Below are positions 1-8,559 of a stretch of DNA of 15,994 nucleotides, one piece after another. A program made the position numbers and the translations under genes. The notes under the pieces were generated by a model. The model saw nothing but the letters and a program-made list of their open reading frames with translations. It was not told the origin of the DNA and made no database searches. Numbering within the stretch: position 1 is the first letter of the stretch; each line of letters starts with the position of its first letter. Source of the DNA: Phellopilus nigrolimitatus (lineage: Eukaryota > Basidiomycota > Agaricomycetes > Hymenochaetales > Hymenochaetaceae); NCBI GenBank assembly GCA_021029095.1, contig JAJOHG010000511.1, positions 1 to 15,994 of the forward strand. The letters are read 5' to 3'.

Positions 1-3000
1 ATAAACCCAAGCGAATCTCCTTGCAAGATTTGATTGCGAGAGTCACGGCGGCTGTTCCAGACCTCCGCCCATCACACCCATCAGATTATCGTAAACTGCG
101 CACTGCGCGGGTTTCGGTGCGATGCAGAACTCCCAAATGAACGTGCGTGAGTCTTTTTCTTCCATCTAGAAATGTTGCTTTGCTCTTATGATCAACATGA
201 AAGAACAAAAATCTTTTTCAAGGCTTCAAAGGCATCCTGAACCTCGCGATTCTAAACGTCGTTTGAATCTTTAACTTCAGCTTTTGGATGTGTATCTACA
301 TGTAGTTAAATTCTCAGACTGCAAATCACCTTGTGCTCGGGTACCAGGCTCTACACTCTAATCAAACGCATTGGAATGTCGCTCACATTTCGATCCAACG
401 TGTCGGAGCACGTTCGTATCTCGGGGCATTGCATGCCGAGTATGTATGCTTAAAGTTGCTCAAGAATGCACTCGGTCTATAATCATAAAAATAATCATAA
501 AGAAGGAAAGACCAATGGATTTTGAAAGACTCATGTTAAGGGTACAGTAGTAGAGGTCTTTCGCAACCAATCCGAGGTGCGATTTTCCCCGCTTGAAAAC
601 GAACGTTCCTTGGAAGGATGATAAGCGAGTGGCCTGACTAACGCATAGCCGAGGAGATGGCTGCCTCGGCATGACGGCTAGCGAACTTGTCACGCATCGG
701 GTCCAGCCTACCGTGGGTATCGATCGATGCTGCCTAAAACGGAGAAAACGAGACTGGTTTTTCCAGTTTTAGCGGGGCCGATCGCTTACATAGCATATTT
801 TATACATCCACAGCATATTTACTTTTCCTTCATTAAATTGTAGCATAACACTATATTAACTGTGAGCATAAGTAAATGGTGAGAAAAGCCTGCTTTGGTT
901 TGGAAGCTCCTGGAGGACACGACGGCAGCAGCAGTCGCAATGCATAGCAAAGTTTATTCTTTATGGTAGGTGTTACGTTTGTGTTACGCTGTGCCATGCG
1001 CTGAGGCGGCGAATTTTCTTTGATTATTAATGCGACCTATTTTAGGTTATGCCGAGATATCGAAGCCCGGCACAGGGCCTGCTAGCTGGAATGTTTGATC
1101 CATTGATATTTGCCCCTCGGATTGGTCTCTAATATTTATGGCCATCGTTCGATTGAGTTTTTGTTCCGTGACAGCCAGGAGATAAGATGAAACGGCTTCT
1201 AGATAACAAGTCACTAAATAGAGCTTATCATAGAATTTGGATCGGCACGGCAAGCGCCTGATGCGCCCCCGACGCTGTGGTACCTAATTTGGGTATTGAC
1301 GGCGCATATCCACAAGTGCACTTTTCGGAACCGCAGCGCGAGTGCCCTTCCCATGCTAGTGCGTGGGTGTACTTCCGACTTCTAGCTGAGCGCCGCAGCG
1401 GTCCGTATAACACGGGTCTCCTTTGCATAATACGCCCGATGACGCTTCCCCTTATCTCAATGGTTTCTGCGCGTCACATACTGCTTCCTATGAAATGGCC
1501 TAAGACAACTATGGTCCTGTAAGGAAGCACGGGATCTCCGACAGGATAGTACGAGTCTGCAATCTAAGCCTCGACCGTGTGCACTTTAAATCGAGAACGC
1601 TATTTGTTTACTGCACATGCTCGAGGCATAGCTTAAAAGGCGCTCTCTCACGATACTTGCTCTTTCTGCGATTGCTCTGCCCCAAACAAAGGTTGTTATT
1701 AGCCAAACATTCCGTCACTCCGTCACTCCGTGAAAGAATCCGAGCTCGCCAATTGAGATATCATCATGGTAGGCATTACGGATACTTTCTGGAGCCGGTT
1801 GCTTTGAACTACTACATCGTATACTCTTAGCTGCGCACTCCTGTCGGGAAGTCGCACCATCGACAACTTTGATTTGATGCAAGATAAAGGTGCGAATATG
1901 CGCGAACGATTGCGCACAAGGATCCGGCCTCTGGTTTGCGGTAACCACGCGCACGCACACCATGTATCTTCTATCTCTGATGTCTTCGGAAGAAAAAGCC
2001 GATTTGCTGATCTCTCTAGGCTGCTCCCTTCGGGCGCTCGATGACGCCTCAACACCTACCAAATCGATTTCTCATCCACAAAGAGTCGAAGACCTCCAGA
2101 AACACACGGCTAAACTCCGGTCACCGCCATTGCATGGGCGTGAGCAAGCCAAGCACTTTTGCCGACGGGCAAAATGAGCATTCCTGCCGACGCCTCAAGC
2201 AACACAACCTTTTAATAGTTTTTATGCTATAAACTTTAGTTAGATTGCTGATCGCTTCGCAAGGACCGTCCCGAAAGCCAAACCTTCCGATTGAGAACGC
2301 ATACCCACACACGCCGACCTCTCGACTGCCAGGCTGTTACCCGTGACATTAAGCTGCATATGTTTAGCTAGGGTCATCTGGAAATCGGAGTTGAATCTTG
2401 ATCTCCGCGCTGCTGTGAGTCATACTCATATAAAAGCCGAGCGCATATTAATCTACATGCACCTAACATGCAGCTACCAATTGTGCCGAGCAGCGACACT
2501 GGCTGGCCTACTTATATTAATCGCGGGATGAGTACTTGTCGGAAGAATACGGCTGCAGGAAAGGCAAAATAGTGTTTCAAACATACACATAGGAGCTGCA
2601 GGGATACTTTTGAACCGTTCGATCCCTCGCCGATAGACTTCACCGCTCCAAAGAAACACCCTTTTCGCATTCACATACACTTTATTGCATTCATAAATAA
2701 ACAACAATAAATTCGTCGTGCACGAGGTACAACTCGTGCCCTTCTATATGATGTTACGCCCTTCCGTTCGAAATCAAACATAAGTCCCGAATTTCATGTA
2801 TTTGCCGAAAGGCCGGAGTCAGCCCGCGGTCTGATAGTGCTACTAGTACATAGCGTGAATATAGGATACTTCGCATGCAAGGGCGAGATAGGAAATGGAC
2901 ATTTACAATAGCGAGACAACTCGAGAAAAACGACGAAAAGTAAGTACATGCGTGAGCAAATAAACGAGCGAATGAGCAGAGACCGAGAGCGCATGAAACA

Positions 3001-4488
3001 ATGAGTGGCTAATGAGCGGGAAGCAAAGAGAGAAAAGAAAGAGATACGAAAGAGATAAGAAACGAAGAAGGGAAGATAAACAGAGCTGACAAAAAAGTTA
3101 CACGAAAATGACAGTACCATTGTATACGATGAAAGCAAAAAGCACGATCATGAGCATAGTGGTCGCCAGTACCAAAAAAAAAAGGTCTAGATGCTAACAA
3201 TACATAATAAGCAAGAAGAACGAGAAATAACATAAAAACAAGAAGCATTGCCGCGGTAGTATCTTCGGCCACGCCGCCGAACCCATACCTGCTAATACGC
3301 TAACGCGTAAACGGTGCACCGTGTCCGCACACACGCTGTGCAAGTGCTCGCGTGACCTCCGACTGAAGGCCGAGATGTGAACGAGTCCCGGAGCACGGCG
3401 CACAACTAAATAAAGAGGAAGGAGGAAACTTCGCAAATGAAACGCACTAATAATTCCCGCCCAACGCGCATGGAAAACCGCCGTCACGGTTCCCCACATA
3501 CACCTTTCCTGCCATATAAAGCCAGGCATGACGCGTTGAATAGTCGGCAGGCCCCGCAAGACGCCAGAACACCAGCATCGATGGTGATAGTCCGTCCTTT
3601 GTTTTTTCTGTCACCTCAGTTCATGCCTTCCCTCACCGCGTAGCCGGATGTGACAGCGGGCAACACCGAAACAAGGCCTGTGAACCACGAGGCGCGTATG
3701 CAATCCAAAGAGCTGCAGAAACGAATGGTCATAGCTGCAACGCGGCAGCTTGGACACAGACATCGGGCAACATAGCACCCAGTGTCTGTGTACTAGCAGC
3801 TAACAAGAATGGGTTCGACGTGCAGTTCTGCAAGCTCGAGGTATGCCGAGAGAAGCACTAGCGCGTCGCGCGCGGTGTGCGTGTCTTCGCTCTCTTTGTG
3901 CGTTGCGTAAATAGGAGGCGTATGGCTAATCCACGATGTGATGTAACGCAGTGTGGCGCTGAGGGCTCCTGGCCAAAGCATCGTAATTACGCTGGTCGGG
4001 ATGCAAGTTCCTCGCCATTGGTAATATGTCAGTCCACATCCAAGTACCGACCGATACGTGTTACGGGTGAGTGGATGAGTGTAAAGGCATGTCACATTTG
4101 TGCTAGATGTGTATTCCGGTTTTTATGTTGTCCGTCAGCCGCCAAGTAGTAGCCGTACTGTGTAAGAGCCTGCCGTCGGTTCTTCGGGCGCGTCCTCCGT
4201 TCCTACACCAGTCCCCCTTTATTCCCCGAAACTCCCCTCAATCGTCTAACTCCCTCTTCCCCTCCGCCCTCGTGCTCCCTTGGTTGCCCTGCGAACTGTG
4301 TTATGTATACGTACAGTGGCTGCCGCATCGGCAAAGTGAAATGCATAAATGTGATGAGATAGACTTGATAGCAGGAAAAGCAAATAATTATAAAAGTCCG
4401 TTCAGATGGGTGGTCGGTGCTTTCCCGGGTCATGACTCGTAAGTGGAGTTGAAAGATGTCGCGAAAGAAAATGAATGATAGGGGACGC
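1..4488. other. 4.5-kb stretch with no supported gene
   Basis: Six-frame reading gives only short open frames (longest about 120 codons). None shows a recognisable domain, a run of exons joined by plausible splice sites, or a bias that separates it from chance. No tRNA or rRNA, no long terminal repeats, no terminal inverted repeats and no transposase or reverse-transcriptase motif were seen. Minor structure: a 2.5-copy 8-bp tandem repeat (TCCGTCAC) at 1711-1731, a small hairpin at 2720-2739 (7-bp arms), a purine-rich plus strand at about 3010-3090, an 11-A run at 3174-3184, and a TATA-box-like TATAAAAG at 2429-2436 with no gene behind it. The right end presumably holds the 3' UTR of the minus-strand gene that stops at 4489. 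It could be intergenic DNA, a heavily decayed element, or sequence with non-coding transcripts; the sequence alone does not decide. Confidence 0.6.
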
Positions 4489-5482
4489 TTACGGCCTCAT
4501 TTGTGGGGGACGCGGAGAGGAGTAATTCAGACGTTTTACCGTGACGGTCAGCACACTATTTGTATAGCTTGCATGGATACCACTCATGTCCGCGTCGCGG
4601 TCGAATTGCACTTGCCATTCATGGTGGCCTGGGAGTGTAATTTATCGACACACCGAAGATCAATACACGGCCATACGAAGCAGATAACGAATACGTACAA
4701 TCCTTCTCCTTGTCCCACCGATCAGCCACGATGTCCAAAATATTGCCCTTCCGTGCCGCGATAGTGATGCAGCTCGAATCGTACCCAGGTCCGATCGCAG
4801 CAGTAAGGATGTATTCCGTCGGCGTGTTGTCTATACGCATCTGAGCCTGAGAGCTACCGTTGTTCGGCGTAGGCGCGCGCGTACTCCGCAAAAGCTGAAA
4901 CGATGCGGGAGTCGTGGTTACTGTCGGCGATGTGACGGACGGCGCGGGCGTTAGCGGTGAGGGGACGTAATGCCCGTTTTGCTGAGACTTGCGCGCGTTG
5001 GCGGCGTTGTGAAGTTGCGCGTAGCTGGCGCATGCACCCTGGACAGGCGGGAAATACGCCTCTTCTGAATAAGACTCGGCTGAGTCGGGGCTTGTCGAAA
5101 GAGGAGGCGTCGGCGGCACCTGCCAATGGTGCCCAGCGCGCGCGGAGGACAACGCACCTGCCTGAGCGGCGTAGGCCATCTGATCGCGCTTGTAGCTCTC
5201 TCCTTGCCGGGGTCCTGTAAGTGTGTTGGGGGGGGGGGGAGAGCATTGAGATACTCAGTTAGCACCGAGAAGAAAGGGCGAGAAATGAACCGGCGGGAAC
5301 TCACCTGTGGTAGCGTACCTGTCCGGGTGGGCAGAATACGGCGGAGCGCAACCTTCATCTTGAGGACGCAATTGCTCCTGGTTAGTCGCTGCATTGAGCG
5401 AGGTCCGGACGTAGAGGGGGACGGTATTTCCGCGGAGGAGTGGGGGGCGCGTCGAATGGGCCTGAGCGGGACGATCTGCCAT
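4489..5482 (-). CDS. Hsp20/alpha-crystallin-like protein with low-complexity N-terminus
   Basis: Three exons on the minus strand: 5482-5305, 5214-4699 and 4628-4489, giving 277 residues. Intron 1 (90 nt) opens with GTGAGT and closes with TTACAG; intron 2 (70 nt) opens with GTACGT and closes with CCCAG. Both junctions keep frame. Residues 1 to about 185 are rich in Pro, Ser, Thr, Ala and Gln and look disordered. Residues about 190-265 read like an alpha-crystallin domain: TEYILTA, an ITIAARKG strand, LDIVADRW, then DCHHEWQVQF and an end strand SVLTVTVKR, close to the GVLTVxxPK signature of small heat-shock proteins but with Gly and Pro replaced. I recall similar Hsp20-like proteins in Agaricomycetes, with the Asp-Cys-His / Trp block. 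A chaperone role is inferred from the fold only. The ATG at 5482 is the first in frame, and the 5' leader back to about 5680 has no other ATG. A TATA box lies 220 bp upstream. Confidence 0.75.
5228..5239. repeat. 12-G homopolymer inside intron 1 of the Hsp20-like gene
   Basis: A run of 12 G on the plus strand (C on the coding strand) sits just inside the 5215-5304 intron, upstream of the sequence near the acceptor. It is outside the coding sequence, so a length error here would not change the protein. Confidence 0.9.
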
Positions 5483-5499
5483 TATCGACGAGCGCGTCG

Positions 5500-5665
5500 A
5501 CTCAACGAGGAAGGAAGAAGAAAAATTTGAGAGAAAAAAAAGGAAGGGGAACAAGGCGTGCTGGACGCAGAGCAAGGGCGCTGAGAACACGGGGCGGGAC
5601 GAGGAGAAGGAGAAGAGAGGAGGGGGAGGAGGAAGGAGGAGGAGAGAACCTGAGAGAAAGTGGAA
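5500..5665 (-). promoter_or_regulatory. CT-rich leader / core promoter tract of the Hsp20-like gene
   Basis: Read on the coding (minus) strand, this stretch is dominated by C and T, with CCT repeats most dense at about 5598-5648. It lies between the TATA box at 5700-5707 and the start codon at 5482, so it should form most of the 5' leader. CT-rich blocks near transcription starts are common in highly expressed fungal genes. No ATG occurs in it on the coding strand. Confidence 0.55.
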
Positions 5666-5698
5666 GGGAGCCGACCGGCGCACGTCGTTTGGGCGATC

Positions 5699-5708
5699 CG
5701 TATATAGG
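5699..5708 (-). promoter_or_regulatory. TATA box for the Hsp20-like gene
   Basis: The minus strand reads CTATATACGG here, about 220 bp upstream of the ATG at 5482. Transcription would begin about 30 bp downstream, near 5670, followed by the CT-rich leader. Placement and orientation fit; there is no experimental support in the sequence itself. Confidence 0.5.
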
Positions 5709-6005
5709 TCCGGTCTAGGGTCAGGATCACTTTACCCGATCGCTTAATCCTTTCCATTATAGAATACCCTTTATTGCTCTAACCCCACGCATACGGTCAC
5801 ACAGACTGCCCATTCACACTCGACAAACAAAAATAATAAGTCTCCGTGCCCTCGCGACCACCGTTTGTTCCTTCTCTTTCGGATTGCATTCCATCCGAAC
5901 ACAATCTCGCCCCATTCTTCGTCTCTCGACGCATGCAGGAAGCAAGGCGCATCTCATTCTCTTCTCCTGTGGCCTCGAGGCTTTGAAGCAAGTCTAATAA
6001 AATCT

Positions 6006-6041
6006 GACTGTACGGCCCATGTTTCACATGGGCGTACAGTC
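6006..6041. repeat. Near-perfect inverted repeat (16-bp arms, 3-nt loop)
   Basis: Left arm 6006-6022 and right arm 6026-6041 are reverse complements apart from one extra G in the left arm; the loop is TTC. It lies in the divergent intergenic region and outside any supported exon. It could be a quasi-palindrome left by template switching, a dyad for a dimeric regulator, or a hairpin in an untranslated transcript. Confidence 0.85.
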
Positions 6042-6530
6042 GGCGAGCAAAAAGTTATCGCTGCTGCCATAGCGCTAGCGTTCTCACATTCTTACGCGCT
6101 TATCTGCCATGTGGCTTCCTGTTTCGTTCCGTCCATCAGTTCGTACGAGAACGTTTGGAAACATCCCTCCCATGCTTGTCGACATTTCAACTCAGAAAAC
6201 GACTGTTCTATCTGTCCGACAGGTGCGAGAGTTCCTTCGTTGAGATAGGATTTAGGCCGAAGAAAGAAAACTCTATCTCTCGAGTCTCGCCATAGCCGCG
6301 GGTGTGACCTTGTGAGAACGGTGTTCCGGCGTAGTCACGTGACTGTACTCCGGAAGGGTTAAATTCAAGATCTGCATGTCAACGTATTTGTGTTCAATGG
6401 ACTGAAATCTGATGCACACTAAGAGGTCTTTTGCTTTGCATGTCTGACAATAACGAATGAGATTCAACAAATGTTCGACTATTCATTATTTCGCTTGTGT
6501 GACGGCACAAAGCTCTAACCTTTCTAAATA

Positions 6531-6556
6531 AGGAGTCTCCTGACAGAGGAGTCTCC
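6531..6556. repeat. Two copies of the AGGAGTCTCC dyad, 16 bp apart
   Basis: AGGAGTCTCC occurs at 6531-6540 and again at 6547-6556, separated by TGACAG. Each core, GGAG-T-CTCC, is itself a dyad around a central base. The pair lies about 200 bp upstream of the dehydrogenase start codon, a position that would suit a binding site for a dimeric regulator. That function is inferred. Confidence 0.6.
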
Positions 6557-6648
6557 CATGACCTCTCTTGTAACGCTGAAGCGCGCAAACCATGAAATGT
6601 CCTCGTTGTCCCTCCTTCTTTCATACCGCTCCCCGGCGGACTGATCCG

Positions 6649-6678
6649 TCAAGCTCAGGACATTCAAGCTCAGGACAT
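6649..6678. repeat. 15-bp perfect tandem duplication
   Basis: TCAAGCTCAGGACAT is present twice in direct succession at 6649-6663 and 6664-6678, 73 bp before the dehydrogenase start codon, probably within its leader or core promoter. Confidence 0.9.
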
Positions 6679-6751
6679 AATTGTTCCTGAAGATCTAGCA
6701 GTCGGAACAGGGTCAGGACAGCGTGAATTCGCTCGACATCGGGTCAGGGAG

Positions 6752-8064
6752 ATGCGGTTCTCAGCGGCGTGTTTCAATATTCGGGCTGTCGGGCGACATC
6801 CACCTGCATCTCCATCACATTTACTCTCGCGCGCGACGAGCATCAGCTTCGTGGGCCTCGGGCGGATGGGTTCCGAGATGGCGTTCAACCTCTTCTCGAA
6901 GCGCTATGCGCTGGGAAAGGAGTCTAGTTTCGTCGTCTGCGATGCCGTGCCTGAGGCCGCGCTAGCGTTCACAACCAACTTTCAAAGTCAGTTTCCTGGA
7001 AGCCAGGTCCGTGTTGTTAATACGCCAGAAGAGTGAGTGTTTCAGCTTGGCATGGGGGGCGAATGCTGATCTGAAATGTCAACACGAATCCGACGCGCGA
7101 TGTTAGAGCTGTAGTAGCTTCGCGGACCATCGTTACGATGCTTCCATCATCTCCGCATGTGCGAACCGTGTACACGGAGTCGAACGGGGTTTTATCGGCT
7201 CTTCGTGCCCTCCCGCGAGATCAAGCGCACGAGACACTGTGCATCGACTCGACAACGCTGGATGTAGAAGTAGCAAGAACAGTATCCTCAGAAGTGATCG
7301 AATCTGGGGCGCGAATGGTAGACGCGCCAGTTTCTGGAGGTATGCAGGTGTTGTCTCTTAGTTATGTTAGTGTTGGGGAGTTTACTCCGGTGTGCAGGTG
7401 TGACGGGAGCCAAAGCAGGCACACTATCCTTCCTTGTTGGTGGGACTGGGACCGCGTTTGCGCAAGCGGAGCCTGTCCTCGCACTCATGGGCAAACGGAT
7501 CATTCACTGTGGTGAAGCAGGGTCGGGACTGGTTGCCAAAATATGCAACAACTTGATGCTAGGCGTGCAGCAAGTTGTGACTGCAGAGGTAAATTACATT
7601 TTTAATAAATAGCTGGCATTCGCGATTGGCGAGTTTCGTGCATTGATATGTCCATTTACGATAGGCCATGCTGCTCGGGCAACGACTGGGTGTAAAGGCG
7701 GACGTGTTGGCGGACGTTATCAACAGCTCGACAGGAGCGTGTTGGTCGTGCTCGGTCAACAACCCCGTGCACGGTGCGTTGCCCGAGATATCGCCGCCCA
7801 GCGAGCGGGATTTCGAAGGCGGATTCGCGACGGCTCTCATGCTAAAGGTGAGCTGTTTTATTCGCCTCTATTCTGCACTGTCGCTGATGGGATGACCAGG
7901 ACATGGGCCTTGCCTCGGACAGCGCGAGAATCGTGGGTACGCCACTTCCGCTGGGTGGAGTTGCGCAGCGAATCTACGGGGAAATGATGAAAAGCGAGCC
8001 CGAGCTGGCGCGGAAGGATTTTTCTTGCGTGTATAGGTATTTAGAGAAGTTGTCGAATAAATGA
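6752..8064 (+). CDS. HIBADH: 3-hydroxyisobutyrate dehydrogenase, mitochondrial
   Basis: Five exons: 6752-7032, 7107-7339, 7398-7588, 7665-7847, 7900-8064. The protein has 350 residues, normal for the family. It oxidises 3-hydroxyisobutyrate to methylmalonate semialdehyde with NAD+ in valine breakdown. Visible motifs: the dinucleotide-binding GLGRMG at residues 35-40, the substrate-binding DAPVSGG at 166-172, and GSGLVAKICNN at 213-223 with the catalytic lysine at 219; the all-helical C-terminal half follows. The first ~28 residues are basic and Ser/Ala-rich with no acidic residue, as expected of a mitochondrial presequence, which supports the ATG at 6752. The four introns (74, 58, 76 and 52 nt) are GT-AG, and each splice restores conserved sequence. 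No frame break. A related beta-hydroxyacid dehydrogenase is the only alternative, and I consider it less likely. Confidence 0.94.
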
Positions 8065-8559
8065 AAGAGGCGATCGTCGTCGGCTTCGTTTACTTAATAA
8101 TTTCATTGCAATACATAGAAAGTGGCGTTACGACCAAATCGGGGGCATGATCTACCCGAATAGTCGAGGAGATTTTTGCGTCCGTCTTTCAGACCCTTTC
8201 TCTTAAACCGTCATCTGCTCGAATCTCTATTAGATACCCCTCCTCGCCCGTCGTTCCCGCCGTCTTCTCCTGCTCAACTAGGACTCTCCTTACTGCAAAC
8301 CGTTTCCCCTTACTTTTCTTATTCTTTTATTTTTTTCAGTGTAAGCTGAACTGAAAGGCCGGCGGGTGGTGCTTCCTGAAACAAACCTGAGGACTCGTGC
8401 CTATCTAGGATTAGCAATAGGCCCTCGGTCCACCTCCTCCTCTCCTTTACGTTTACGCATACTACGACGACGGCGACGACCACCCACGCTCTTGTCCTCA
8501 GAATTTTCCTCTATCCCGGCCCTTGACCCATAACCCTCTCTCTTGCTCGTTTACTCATC
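8065..8559 (+). promoter_or_regulatory. Intergenic spacer with pyrimidine-rich promoter region of the SDR-like gene
   Basis: About 495 bp between the dehydrogenase stop and the next ATG on the same strand. The first part would hold the dehydrogenase 3' UTR. From about 8190 onward the plus strand is strongly C/T-rich (for example 8190-8340 and 8430-8550), matching the CT-rich starts of other genes here. No clear TATA box and no open frame of note were seen. Confidence 0.45.

Larger units (their letters stand above)
5709..6751. other. Divergent intergenic region between the Hsp20-like gene and the dehydrogenase
   Basis: About 1 kb without a supported gene, separating two divergently transcribed genes. 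It holds a near-perfect hairpin (6006-6041), two GGAGTCTCC dyads spaced 16 bp apart (6531-6556) and a 15-bp perfect tandem duplication (6649-6678). An open frame of 127 codons at 5865-6248 (plus) has no recognisable domain and is probably chance. I looked for alternating GAA/TTC heat-shock elements near the Hsp20-like gene and saw no convincing one. Confidence 0.5.

Noticed and set aside
753..767. Small hairpin ACTGG-TTTTT-CCAGT
   Set aside because: Only five base pairs; expected by chance in a window this long.
2605..2630. B-box-like GTTCGATCC suggesting a tRNA gene
   Set aside because: The flanking bases do not form a T stem, and no A box or acceptor stem is found at the right distance.
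3793..4095. 100-codon minus-strand frame with a plausible helical C-terminus
   Set aside because: No recognised family and no supporting splice partners; overlapping frames on the other strand are equally open.
4854..5394. Two other long minus-strand frames overlapping the Hsp20-like gene
   Set aside because: They are alternative frames of its GC-rich exon 2 and intron 1; only the chosen frame splices to a recognisable domain at both ends.
5865..6248. 127-codon open frame on the plus strand
   Set aside because: No domain, no neighbouring exon that joins well, and it includes both arms of the hairpin; probably chance.
7165..7190. tRNA B-box-like motif on the minus strand
   Set aside because: It falls in exon 2 of the dehydrogenase and forms no cloverleaf.
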